Assembly: GCF_905147045.1 (NCBI RefSeq)
Contig: NC_065888.1
Span: 14,327,001-14,391,000, forward strand
Source of the DNA: Nymphalis io
Taxonomy: Eukaryota; Arthropoda; Insecta; Lepidoptera; Nymphalidae
DNA: 64,000 bases
Reading direction: 5' to 3'
Both the position numbers and the translations under genes were made by a program. Under the pieces are notes generated by a model that did no database searches, was not told the DNA's origin, and saw only the letters and a list, made by a program, of their open reading frames with translations. Below, piece after piece: positions 12,101 to 22,015 of this stretch (the stretch's first letter is position 1; the number at the start of each line of letters is the position of its first letter).

Positions 12101-12360
12101 CGACCGCTACCTTGGTCGGGCCTAGCGGGCTTGCCGGTAACTGGGGGCCTTTTTTTGGGCACATCTGTCATTTAGGGAGGGGTTTGCCCATACTCGCCGC
12201 GCTGGGCAGGCGTGTTGGCGAGCGCAGTAGGGGGTAAGATGTTTATGAGAGGGGGGACGCTGCTGCCCATCCCCCCTTTTCCCCGTCCCTCAGTCGCCTC
12301 TTACGACACCCACGGGATGAGATTGGGGGAGTACTATTCTAAGCCGGTACTCCACGGCGA
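9199..12360 (-). mobile_element. RTE-clade non-LTR retrotransposon, near full length
   Basis: A LINE of about 3.2 kb lying on the minus strand. It has a GC-rich 5' UTR (about 12172-12360, including GTGTCGTAAGAGGCGACTG), one long frame with endonuclease and reverse transcriptase, and a very short 3' end in a tandem TTGATTGATTGATTG tail instead of poly(A). A short microsatellite-like tail is typical of RTE elements. A 13-bp TSD (9186-9198 and 12417-12429) marks insertion by target-primed reverse transcription. A 5'-truncated relative lies at 16621-17049 and a more distant tail at 13474-13580. SINE B ends in a related sequence, so it may be moved by this machinery. Confidence 0.92.
9208..12171 (-). 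pseudogene. RTE endonuclease-reverse transcriptase, one in-frame stop
   Basis: The frame starts at the ATG at 12171-12169 and runs to 9208, about 987 codons, broken once by TGA at 9729-9727. Upstream of the stop are 814 residues, with about 172 downstream in the same frame. Residues about 47-285 are an apurinic-like endonuclease: MATYNGRSM, catalytic E81 in LSEVRR, GDFN at 187-190, SDH at 279-281. Residues about 500-770 are the reverse transcriptase: NNKAPGDDG, NYRPISLL, AFVDYEKAFDS, RRGVRQGD, and the catalytic LRFADD with FADD at 732-735. The C-terminal part carries the MTYGAETW and KWQWAGHV motifs typical of RTE proteins. The stop reads TGA where a C-to-T change from CGA at a CpG would explain it. 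Otherwise the protein is intact, so the insertion is young or recently silenced. Confidence 0.93.
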
Positions 12361-12416
12361 AAGGCCTCCTCTCCTCTTTTTGAGGAGAAGGTTTGGAGCT
12401 TATTCCTATTCCTATC
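12361..12416 (-). repeat. SINE B-derived patch at the RTE 5' junction
   Basis: The 48 bp from about 12360 to 12407 (AAAGGCCTCCTCTCC, TTTTTGAGGAGAAGG, TTTGGAGCTTATTCC) are identical to part of the SINE B copy at 8880-9183, including its private variants. Next come a short CTATTCCTATC repeat and then the right TSD arm. So the patch lies inside the duplicated target site, between the TSD and the first RTE base. Confidence 0.8.
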
Positions 12417-12429
12417 TAGTAGAGTAACA
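12417..12429. repeat. Target-site duplication of the RTE LINE, right arm
   Basis: TAGTAGAGTAACA, identical to 9186-9198. Confidence 0.85.
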
Positions 12430-13310
12430 TTAATACATTATTATATATATTTAAGACACTTACGAAACGATTTGCTTCCTCGTTTCTGATACGCACCGCT
12501 AAGGTCTGGAATACCTTCCCGACTTCTGTTTTCCCCACCACCTGCAATATGGGTACTTTCAAGTCAAGAGGGAAAAGGTGTCTTCTAGGCACGCGCGCTC
12601 CACCTTAGACTGTATCTTCACTTTCCATCAGGTGTGATAACAGTCAAGCGCTAGCCTATACATATAAATATATATATATATATATACATTGATATGTTGA
12701 AGTGTGAGTGAGACAAGTAGTTACTGGTACAAGGTAAAATCTAAATCCGTATGCTTGACTTAATGTATTTCTCTAGAGTTACAATGTTCCATGATATGAT
12801 TACTAACTATTTAAGAATCCATAAATATAACAATCTCTCGTTACTTCACGCAATCTAAAAATCGAAACTTCCTGGATTGATTTGGATGAATTTAATTAAC
12901 GTACATAAGCGTAATATACATACATAAATTCACTAACACCAAATTATTAAAAACACGTTTATGTCAATATATAACCACACCTGATTTGTTTTAATTAAAA
13001 CCTACTTCGTTATTATCATTGTGCGAAAATGTTAAGCATAAATATTAAATAACGTTCTATTATATTGACTATTTGTTTGAATTTGAATTGATTTGATTTA
13101 ATTCAAATTAATTTAATATAATTTATAATATGTATAATCTGTAAAATATTATTATAGTTATTTTTGTCTTTTTATTATTTATTGTTTTTTGCAATATATG
13201 TATACGTCATAGCTGACGGGGTATTATGACAGCGGCACATTAAGAAGAATCAATCCTGAGTTATTCTTCTCTTAAAACATTTATTTGTGACTTTTGTAAA
13301 TATTTTTCAA
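12430..13310. other. AT-rich, (AT)n microsatellite at about 12662-12687
   Basis: A simple TATATATA tract lies near 12665-12687. The rest is plain AT-rich DNA without recognisable genes. Confidence 0.6.
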
Positions 13311-13835
13311 ATGAAATCTTCTTTGGAAGCGTTGCGCTGGTTTATCATAGGGGATAAACTCCTGGCTTCGCGTCACCGACAAGCCAATGTTAATATAATG
13401 AAATCGTTGAAAGTACAAATAATTTAAATATTGCGGAAATTAATGAGGAAAATAATGATTGATTTATGTAAATCATCATCATCATCAACATCTCAGCCGA
13501 AAGACGTCCACTGCTGGACAAAGGCCTCTCCCAAGGATTTCCATTCTGGCCGGTCTTGCACTGCCCGCATCCAACGGCTTCCCGCGACTCTTATTATAAA
13601 TAGTATTTTATAAAAACAGTATACACAAATAATACAAGTGTATTTTAACTATTGTTTATTTAAAGTAAGCTGTATTAAGAATTTATACCGAGCTTGCGAC
13701 ACACTGTGTATTTTGATGATTAAAAGCTATGAAATCAAAAGGGACAGAATTGTTACTTGGAGTGCCAATATATGGACAAATATATTTAACAGTTTCAAGT
13801 ATTCACTAATGTCGGCAGTCCCTATGACTGCCTGT
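13311..13835 (+). repeat. Family G repeat, copy 2, interrupted by an RTE tail
   Basis: It is co-linear with copy 1 (891-1265): GGCTTCGCGTCACCGACA, AATCGTTGAAAGTACAAAT and TTGCGGAAATTAATGAGGAA on the left, and AGTGTATTTTAACTAT and TAAGCTGTATTAA on the right. An insertion separates TTTATGTAAAT from the right part. The right part also holds GACTGCCTGTTTTT near 13830, as at about 1255-1265. Confidence 0.75.
13474..13580 (-). mobile_element. RTE-clade LINE 3' tail, strongly 5'-truncated
   Basis: On the minus strand it reads GTTGGATGCGGGCAGTGCAA, CCTTGGGAGAGGCC, GTCCAGCAGTGGACGTC, TTTCGGCTGAGATG, then (ATG)n. This is the 3' end of an RTE-type element of a different subfamily from the 9199-12360 copy. 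It is inserted in family G; flanking TTTATGTAAAT and TTATTATAAAT may be an imperfect TSD. Confidence 0.8.
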
Positions 13836-15446
13836 TTTTTTTTTATTATATAATATAATATATTCGTTTTTTTTTTATTTGTCATTGTGGCTTACTTAAG
13901 TAACATTCTGAATAGTCGATAAATATTTGTTTTATGTAAAATTGTTCTATTCGTATAAATACGATATAGGATAAATTTTTATTTACCAACCTATCTATTT
14001 TAACACAGTCCGTTTTATTATTTTTAACTATTTTCCCGTCCCGGCTTCGCACGTGTAGAATAATTGTCTCCATAATTTTTTTATATTATAAACCTTTATC
14101 CTACCCGTGTGCATAAAACCCTAGTCGGCCTGTTGTTCCTTATTTATTTATACTTTTTTTCCGTCGTCAACAATCATCGTCATATTAGAGACAATTTACA
14201 TAAAACCTTGATTATTTATACACTAAAACCTTACTCATGGGTCACTCCATCTATTAGTAAAAACCGTATAAGAATTGATTTGGTAGTTTTTGAGTTTATC
14301 GCGCTCAAACAGATGCACAGAGTCGGCGTGGGGACATTATTTTATAACATGTAGACTATATACAGGAAGTATATTACACGTGTAATCGTATATGTTTTAG
14401 TTAAAGTCTCAGTTTACCCACATAAACACATTTATGTATTATCCCACATACTTTTACTACCGTTGCTCCCTTGCCAAGTATTTTCCCTCTCTTATCGACA
14501 ATCAACGCTTTCAACGTAACGTTTTCCATGTGAAAAAGAAATCCTAAATAAGAAACGTCATGTGTATTTTTATGACTTTACCGATTTAGTTTTCGAAGAT
14601 AATATAAGATTTTCTCTTTATGAACATCCGTTATTAGATATTATTCCTAAACAAAGATCTACTACTATTCTCAGGTCTCAATTGTTAAGGACCCAGAATG
14701 CTTAGAGCATATACTACCACGCTGCTTCAGTGTAATGTAGTGGACATAGATGTGGCAGAATTTCTTACTTGGCGGCATGATGTTATCTTGCCGTCTTAAT
14801 TTAGTATGCTGGGTCGTTTTGTTAACAGCACTAATTATGGGTGTGTAATGTCAGCTCAGTCAGTTGTACGGTGTCATTGACCCTCGGTAAATAGTCATTT
14901 AAAAAAATGTTATATGAATTCAACCTACGAATATCACTCATACAGTATAACAAAATATTCCTTATGTTTACTCAAGAGAATAAGGGAAAATACTTATATT
15001 TTCAGTGGGGAGCTAAATCTAGATGGATAGTCTTGTAGCTTCTCTAGTTAATGCTAAACTAATATTTGCTGGGCAAATCTTGGACCTTTTACAAGTAAAA
15101 GCTTTTTGGGATTTACTTTTGTATAGAAAATGCTATTTGTACAAAAACATTCCCTTGTATATTAGTAATACCACTCAATATTAATAGCTTGTTTATCAAC
15201 CATAAGTCAATAAGTCAATATACATTTGGTATTAAATGATAATAAATATAATTAATATTCAATCTTTCAATCGCGTGTAATGTATTAAGTAACCTTTTCT
15301 GTACCTTACAATGTGAATTTTGGCAACAGCAGCTATTCTCAAAGCAACTAAGCAGCCATATAGTGAAAATCTAAACGAAAAACACAGATTCGAATTTATA
15401 AATAAAATTTGGATCGATTTCGAATTTATATCTAAATTTTGGACTA
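13836..15446. other. AT-rich; faint SINE B trace near 14710-14790
   Basis: At about 14710-14770, ACCACGCTGCTTCAGTG and GATGTGGCAGAATTTC echo the minus strand of SINE B, with heavy decay. At about 14036-14060, CCCGGCTTCGCACG echoes family F. No gene is supported; the 81- and 63-codon frames here lack recognisable features. Confidence 0.4.
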
Positions 15447-15518
15447 ATAACAGTAACAGCCTGTTAATGTCCCACTGCTGGGCTAAGGCCTCCTCTCCCT
15501 TTTGAGGAGAAGGTTTTG
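15447..15518 (-). repeat. SINE B 3' fragment
   Basis: CAGTAACAGCCTGTTAATG, CCCACTGCTGGGCTAAGG and CTCTCCCTTTTGAGGAGAAG form only the last 70 bp of SINE B, so this copy is 5'-truncated, as in target-primed insertion. Confidence 0.8.
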
Positions 15519-15788
15519 ACTAATACTGAATGTTTTTTGACAGACAACCCCAATAACTTCATAATGGGCCAACTGTTTAACTTGAACCCAGGACATCAGG
15601 ATCTGCAGCTATATAAGCTAGCCATTAGATCAATAAGATAGTATTGTGTACATAAAATGTGTCCACCCTCGTGTTAGGGGGAGGGCGTTTGAGTAGTTAT
15701 TTGCTGTAACGAACGAACGAACAAATGCACTTTTGGATTTATAAAATTTGAATAGATAACTAAATAATATAATATGTTATACTTTTAA

Positions 15789-15944
15789 TGCCGAGATGGC
15801 CCAGTGGTTCGCCACTTCACCGTCAAACACGAGTTGAATTATAATCAGAAATTAAGCACATGAAAATTCAGTGATGCTTGCCCAGGTTTGAACCCACGTT
15901 CATAGGTTAAGATTCACGCGTTCTTACCACTAGGCTATCTCGGC
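15789..15944. repeat. SINE B fold-back copy
   Basis: The left edge reads the SINE head in plus sense (GCCGAGATGGCCCAGTGG). The rest reads it in minus sense, ending GTTCTTACCACTAGGCTATC then TCGGC. The two ends therefore form an inverted repeat of about 20 bp around an internal minus-strand SINE head containing the B box complement GGTTTGAACCC. Confidence 0.7.
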
Positions 15945-16620
15945 CTAATAATAATATTATCAAAATGTAAATTTGAAAAAGTTATTGATATACACAATAT
16001 TGCGTCCTCTATTTCCCTCATCGGGAACATATTAAGATACATTTATCATCAAACCTGCGCATTGGTACCAGTTCAAAACTTTTGGAAATGTGGGCTTATG
16101 TGGTTAATATATTACTATATATTATAACTTGAAGATGATATAGCACGTTTGTGTCCAGCAAAAACAAGCAACGACTCATTACGAATAACCGCAAACTAAA
16201 TCAATTAGACGGAATATTAACACGTCAGAGAACATGATTAACGCAATGTTAATTTTGCAGAACTTTGAAATTAATGCTTGTTTAAATTTAATAGAATTTG
16301 AACCTAAGGACTATAATGTTAAGATATATTTTACGAACAGTTCTTATTTGATACCTTTAATATTTGATACGGGTACTTCGTTTTTTCTTTTGTACTAAGT
16401 TTATTGTAGGACTCAAATTGTCCGTGCTGTACTTAATAACCGACCGCTTAGAAAATAATAAATAATAGACCGCTTAGATATTTTTTTTCACTCCTTAATA
16501 GCAAAAGCTTTGGTTCGCCATTCCTATTGACATTTTTATACAACACAAAGTTGTTATTATACAACGCAACATTGCCACTTTAGAAAGTGAGGTTTAAAAT
16601 ACTTATTCATATTTAATATA
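15945..16620. other. AT-rich, nothing recognised
   Basis: No gene or repeat landmark seen. Confidence 0.5.
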
Positions 16621-17049
16621 CTGCCATGACATACGGTGCCGAAACGTGGACACTAACTGCGGGACTAGTCCACAAATTCAAAATCGCTCAGCGTGCTATG
16701 GAGCGAGCTATGTTCGGAGTATCTTTGAAAGATAAGATCAGAAATGAGATTATCCGGAAAAGAACCGGAGTCACCGACATAGCTTGCAAAATAAGCAGGC
16801 TGAAGTGGCAGTGGGCTGGTCACGTATGTCGTAGGACCGATGGCCGTTGGAGCAGACGAGTCCTAGAGTGGAAACCGCGAATCGGCTAGCGCAGCGTAGG
16901 GCTCTCTCCAGCCAGGTGGACCGATAACCTTAAAAAGGTGGCGGGCACCAACTGGATGCGGAAGGCGGAGGACAGGGAGCTTTGGCGGACCTTGGGAGAG
17001 GCCTATGTTCAGCAGTGGACAATGATTGGCTGTTGATTGATTGATTGAA
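16621..17049 (+). mobile_element. RTE-clade LINE, 5'-truncated copy
   Basis: It is closely similar to the last 430 bp of the element at 9199-12360 and ends in the same TTGATTGATTGA tail. Coding similarity starts at MTYGAETWTLTAGL (16626) and continues through KWQWAGHVCRR. A TAG at 16887-16889 replaces a lysine codon found in the longer copy. Beyond it the sequence stays homologous (LKKVAGTNWM-type region) with further substitutions. It is a dead fragment, older than the longer copy or from a sister lineage. Confidence 0.9.
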
Positions 17050-17906
17050 TATATAGTCTATGTATTTAAGAAATTAAAAAAAATGATTAAAAACACGTCT
17101 TCAATATTCTTTATTAACCTCCAGGTTATCTCAAATTAAAAAAGGTACTTATCTCACTTCTTGTAAAGAAATGAGATATAAAAAAAACCCGCTGAGTTTC
17201 TATCGCCGGTTCTTCTCAGGTCTGAGGTGTTTATTTCCGAACCGTTGGTAGATTTATGACAATCAATAAGAAAGTGTAACGCTTCTATATTGAATAAAGA
17301 TTTTTGACTTTGACTTAACCTTAATTGTTTGTCTAATTTGTTGTAAGAAAATATATTTATACCCTTTAATTTGACTGTTCAAAATCTAACAATTCTAAAT
17401 ATATAATAAATATCCCGATACTAAGGAACCAATACAGGAAATGTGACTTCGAAAACTACGAGTGTATTCGATAAAATACAAAGTGTACTGACTTCAAGGT
17501 CGACTGTTCAACTTAACTCTTGACTAAGTACACACTCCTGCCTCCTCACTACCTCCGGTAAAAAGCAAATAATATTAGTATTGTTACTCTGAAACTGCGT
17601 ATAAAACTGAAAAATTTAATCAAATATCAAAACGAACGAGTACGCTTCGCTAACATATTAAATGAAAATCATATTAATATATATTAAATTTAGCTTTACG
17701 GCTTTAAAAATAAAGTCCATATTTGAATGTTGTTTGCTAATACATTATTGTTTATGTATTCTTGTGAGCAAAGCAATAAAACACGCGTAAATGATTTATG
17801 TAAAAGGATACATGTCAAATTTATTGGCGATGAATTATGAAGTTTCTCAATAATATTAAATGATACGACCTACGAAGTTAATGTTCTTAGCAAAAGGAAT
17901 TCTTAT
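17050..17906. other. AT-rich, nothing recognised
   Basis: No gene recognised. A stretch near 17170-17310 (CCGGTTCTTCTCAGGTCTGA) may be an old repeat but cannot be assigned. Confidence 0.4.
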
Positions 17907-18066
17907 TTTTTTTATAAAAGAGGCAGGACGGACAGACGGGCCAATGGGCCACCTGACGATAAATGGTCACCAACGCGCATAGACATTGGTGCATTGAGAA
18001 ATATTAACCGTGTATTACACCAACGTTGGGAACTAAGTTTTTATGTCCTTTGTCCCTGTAATTAAG
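17907..18066 (-). repeat. Family A repeat, partial
   Basis: Landmarks on the plus strand: TTTTTTTTATAAAAGAGGCAG, GGGCCACCTGACGATAAATG, CATAGACATTGG, ACGTTGGGAACTAAG and CCTGTAATTA. It stops abruptly where SINE B sequence begins. Confidence 0.75.
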
Positions 18067-18225
18067 TGAAGAAAAACATCGTGAGGAAACCTGCATGCGT
18101 CGGACGTAAATCTACAACATATGTATCTACTAACGCTCATTGGAGCAGCTTGGTGGAAAGTTTCAAGCCTTCTCCTTAAAAGGAGGGGTAACCTTAGCCT
18201 AGGAGTAGGTTGCTTACAGGCTACT
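18067..18225 (+). repeat. SINE B, 3' half
   Basis: GAAAAACATCGTGAGGAAAC, CCTGCATGCGTC, CATTGGAGCAGC, AAGCCTTCTCC and TTACAGGCTACTTT follow SINE B order. It is joined directly to the family-A remnant. Confidence 0.7.
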
Positions 18226-18766
18226 TTACTTTTAATCCTAGAATACTATCTATACGAATAAGCTTATTTTCCATAGCTTAAAACTAACATATTTTAACGA
18301 AAAATCAACAATGGCTAATGTTTCAAAATGATTGCATGCTATATTTATGGAAACAAATATTCAATTTATAAACAAAGTATTTTATTATATTATATTTTTA
18401 ACAATCTTCGACCGCATGTATCATACCCTGTGCTGGAATATATTTAAAAAAAAAAGAAAAGCGCGTCATCGCCCGTCACAGAAGAGGAATATTACATTTC
18501 GGTGCTACGAACATATGTACAAATACGTTGTCAAGGGATATTTGTCATTATATTTAGTTTTAGTTAACATTTAAACTAATTAATGATAGTTTTGTTTGAT
18601 ATTTGTTTATTTTTAAATATAAAGTTAAATAAATATTTATGTATTCTTTTTATAAAATAAGTCATTTGCACTCCTGGTCGGTAAGAATATATTATAGGTA
18701 TTAGGTTAAAAGTGTAATACTCCCGGATATAATGACCCTTGAAATAAATACGGTGACCTTGAAATA
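18226..18766. other. AT-rich, nothing recognised
   Basis: Before the R1 insertion a short imperfect duplication, TGACCCTTGAAATAAATACGG / TGACCTTGAAATAGG, is visible at about 18732-18768. No gene seen. Confidence 0.5.
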
Positions 18767-18780
18767 GGTACCTACAACCA
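18767..18780. repeat. TSD of R1-like LINE copy 1, left arm
   Basis: GGTACCTACAACCA, identical to 19904-19917. Confidence 0.9.
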
Positions 18781-19903
18781 TCGCCTCGCTGCGACGTCCG
18801 CAGCGAGCGATGGCGCTCAGAGCGGCTCGGGCGTACCGCACGGTGTCGTACACCGCGGCGTGCCTGCTCGCCGGAAGCCCGCCATGGGACCTCGAGGCCG
18901 AGGCTAACTCGAGGGTCTATTGGCGGATCAAGGCGGCAGTGAGAGCGGAGGAGAACCGGCCCCACCCACGTGAGGTTCGGACGTGGCGAGAGGAGGCCCG
19001 CGAGAGGGTATTCGCCGAGTGGTCGGAGAGACTGGGTGTCCCGGGTGCTAGCCGGGACCTCGTTGCGGCCATTCGGCCGGTGCTGAGGAAGTGGGTCGAG
19101 CGCAAGCACGGCCCACCCACGTATCACCTCACACAGCTTTTGACCGGCCACGGTTGTTTCGGCCGGTACCTGTGTGAGGTGGTCGGTAGGGAGCCGACGG
19201 TGGAGTGCCACCATTGTGGCGGAGGAGCCGTGGATACGGCGGAACACACGCGCGTAGAGTGCCCGGCTTGGGCGGAGCCTCGCGCGGTCCTATCCACGGC
19301 TGTAGGTGGGGACCTGTCGCTTCCGGCCGTCGTCGAGAAGATGGCCGGAAGCGAAGAGATCTGGGCGGCAGTGTCACGGTTCAGCGCATGTGTCATGTCG
19401 CAAAAGGAGGAGGCAGAGCGGGAGCGGGAGGACGACGTGGACTCGCTCCCGCAACGAAGAAGGAGACCTCTTCGACGGCGACGTGCCTTCGCAGGCCGGA
19501 CGCTGCCGCAGAGTTAAGGTGTGGTTGGCGGCGGAGCCAGTTTGTTGATCCGCCGCGGGGCTTCAAGCCCTGACGCCCAGCCTCCAGTGGCGGACTCGGG
19601 GGAGTCCGTCACGTAACAGGACGGAGGCACAGAGAGGAGGGAGGCGCGCCCCTAACATCCTGGCGCGCTCTCGAGATGGGTCGCCTTATGGCGACGACCG
19701 CTGGCGGGGTTGCGGTTGTAAGTCACAACGTTCCCGTGACCCCGCCGCCTTGCGGAGAGGCGGAAATCCGGGGAGGTTTTAGTGGGTAGGACGGTGGCCC
19801 TCTGCCCCGTGAGTCCCACATACCCGTCCCGGTCCCCCCGGACCGGGCGGCAGGCGTAAATGCCTTTCCTCCCCGAAAAAAAAAAAAAAAAAAAAAAAAA
19901 AAA
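18781..19903 (+). mobile_element. R1-clade LINE 3' end, copy 1
   Basis: A strikingly GC-rich block in AT-rich DNA. It is a 5'-truncated non-LTR retrotransposon: the C-terminal end of ORF2, a 3' UTR of about 360 bp and a poly(A) run at 19876-19903, inside a 14-bp TSD. The 3' UTR contains a perfect hairpin, CCCGGTCC/GGACCGGG with a four-base loop, at 19828-19847. It is nearly identical to 26151-27096, with only a handful of differences by eye, so both are recent. It is not in ribosomal DNA, unlike canonical R1. Confidence 0.92.
18782..19517 (+). pseudogene. R1-clade ORF2 C-terminal fragment
   Basis: An open frame enters from the truncated 5' edge and ends at TAA (19515-19517). An internal Met at 18810 is not the true start. 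The protein begins just after the reverse transcriptase, with ALRAARAYRTVSYTA and LAGSPPWDLEA, and continues through HLTQLLTGHGCFGRYL to a zinc knuckle. Counting from the Met at 18810, the knuckle ligands are C133, C136, H146 and C151 (CX2CX9HX4C). This C-terminal knuckle is characteristic of R1-clade ORF2 proteins and is thought to bind nucleic acid. The endonuclease and RT domains are missing through 5' truncation, so the fragment cannot transpose itself. An arginine-rich tail ends the protein. Confidence 0.9.
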
Positions 19904-19917
19904 GGTACCTACAACCA
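19904..19917. repeat. TSD of R1-like LINE copy 1, right arm
   Basis: GGTACCTACAACCA, directly after the poly(A); identical to 18767-18780. Confidence 0.9.
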
Positions 19918-21359
19918 CGGCGATCCTTTAATGCCGAAAATTATCTTGAATTATAAATTCAAATTAAGAACAAGAACTCAGTGGCGCTTTCCTAGATTTG
20001 AAACTTCTGGTATCTTACAACTGCCTCGATTATAGTATCGTGTATCGATTTGAGTATCGTGATTTATGTGCTGTTCTATTGCAGAAGTTATTTTGCGCCC
20101 GAAGACGGGCATTTGTCAGAACAGCCGTGACGACGATACTGTAACGTCGTCATTGTTTTATACTATTGAATTTTAGACGAGTGTGATAGCATACTTTTTG
20201 TTGTTATGTCACTCTGGCGAAACGTCAAACGGGCAGCCATATCGTAGTCGGACGTCATCGACTGAACGCCGTTTATTTGAATTACGTTATAATTTTAACA
20301 AGATATACCTAATGTCTCTACATATACGCCGATTTACGTATTAGTATTTAATTTTCTCGGATTATGTAAGCTACGTAAAGTTCTGGCTTAGAAATAAACG
20401 CCTGAACCCTTATTTATTATTTCATAGTGACTGTAATCTTGTGGGCTTATATTAAGTCAATACTGTTCAATCATTTTCTGTAACGCCCTTGATTGCAAAT
20501 AAATAATAAAACACATATTTTTTAAGAGAGGTAATCACTTGCTTATTGAATTATAATAACTATTATTATCTATACAATCAAATCAATCGAATACGCAAGC
20601 CGAACATATAGAATACGATCAAAAACAAGTATTCATTACATAAATTCATATATAATAAAAGGCTATCCTGAAACTACGAGTATCTTTTATTTTAGTCAGT
20701 GTAACTCTTGATATATCATTTAATCTAAATAAAATCCTAAGTCAACCTTGTAATAGAATGCAAGCTTAACATACAAATGACTTCATAAGCTATACAAACT
20801 TGTATAAATTCTATAAAGGCGGTGACACACCTTGCGTGTTACTCATTCTACTGTCTCGAACAATCAGCATCAAAATGTGAATGACCCCGAAGCCTTGACT
20901 TATAAGGCTTGACTTTATTTACCGTGACGTTTTTTATTTTCATTGTTTTGCTACTTCACGAATTATATTATAGGCCTCAATTATCATATTATGATTACTT
21001 TTAAATTCAATAACAAAACAGATAAATTCAATAGCAGGTTTAGTTGAAGTACATTTGACAATATGTCACCACACTTGGGGACTAAGATATAATGTCACTC
21101 ACCCTTCCAACCGAAAAATAACAATGCTATTTCTGTTGGTGGAATATATTATGAGTATATATAATAAATGTATATAGCGTGGTAGTTTTAAAGTGTGAAT
21201 TAAAAAAAACGCAACAATATCTACCATGTCATTTCATATGAATGATACCAGCGTGTATCATTCGCTTCATCGCTTAAGGCGTGGATATACGTGAAATGGC
21301 TTCATTTGATTTTATGAGTGTTACATTGATTCCTTTATTTTCGGTGATATATATGATAT
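19918..21359. other. No gene; family A remnant at about 21060-21160
   Basis: At 21065-21160, CTTGGGGACTAAGATATAATG, CACTCACCCTTCCAACCG and TGGTGGAATATATTATGAG resemble a decayed minus-strand family A. The rest is AT-rich and unassigned. Confidence 0.45.
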
Positions 21360-21430
21360 TGTGTTTATAATTCATCTCGTGCTTAACGGTGAAGGAAAAC
21401 ATTATAAGAAAACCTGCATGAGCAAATCAC
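21360..21430 (+). repeat. SINE B internal fragment
   Basis: TTATAATTCATCTCGTGCTT, ACGGTGAAGGAAAACATT and AAACCTGCATGAG match the middle of SINE B. Confidence 0.7.
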
Positions 21431-21734
21431 AATACACAATTACAGAGTCGTCTAATGAACGGGGTATATACAAGGGGTGCCGGGTCTCAGCGCGGCATAT
21501 TTATCGGTAATGCCCAATCGAGCAAAGTCAACAAATTATATCCTGTTAAGCAGAACTCAATTTCAAAACACTACTACGAAGCCTCATAAAATAACTTCGA
21601 AATAACATTGCCTAATAAAAATATACATTTTAATTCATAAATCGAACGAGTGAACATCAACTAAAACATTTTATATTTAAAAATAAAGCACTTTGTTAAC
21701 TTCCCGTCTGGGTAGTAACCGCGCTTAGTGGTAA

Positions 21735-22015
21735 GGCCTTGTGGCCTTAAGGCCATCCCCGCTAAGTAGGTACCACCCACTCATCAGATATTCTGCTAAT
21801 CAGCAATACTTAGTATTGTTATGTTCCAGCTTAAAGGATGAATGAACCAATGTATCTTCGGAAACAAGGGACATATGTTACTATCTCAATAAATAAATAA
21901 ATATCATAGTCCCCAAACTCGGTTGCGCATTGGCGGCGTAAAGAGTCTATGGGCAGTGTTGATCACTTCCCATCTGGTGATCCATTTTCCCGTCCGCCTA
22001 TCAATTTCATAAAAC
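21735..22015 (+). repeat. Family A repeat, diverged
   Basis: AGGTACCACCCACTCATCAG, GATATTCTGC, AGCAATACTTAGTATTGTTA, AAAGGATGAATGAACCA, AACAAGGGACATA and TTTTCCCGTCCGCC in family order, with a short AAATAAATAAATA insertion near 21890. Confidence 0.75.

Noticed and set aside
9851..12427. Several plus-strand open frames of 60-126 codons
   Set aside because: They lie antisense to, or in other frames of, the RTE endonuclease-RT frame and its GC-rich 5' UTR; composition and position show that they are shadows.
18781..19903. Ribosomal DNA context for the R1-like LINE
   Set aside because: Canonical R1 inserts in 28S genes, but the flanks here are AT-rich unique DNA and family A, with no rRNA sequence in the window.
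18576..19918. Minus-strand and alternative plus-strand frames up to 223 codons in the GC-rich block (and the same at 26075-27183)
   Set aside because: They are shadows of the R1 ORF2 fragment and its 3' UTR; GC-rich sequence has few stop codons. They have no domain of their own.
19652..19918. Phenylalanine-run protein frame on the minus strand ending in poly(F)
   Set aside because: The run is the complement of the LINE poly(A) tail; the frame is an artefact.
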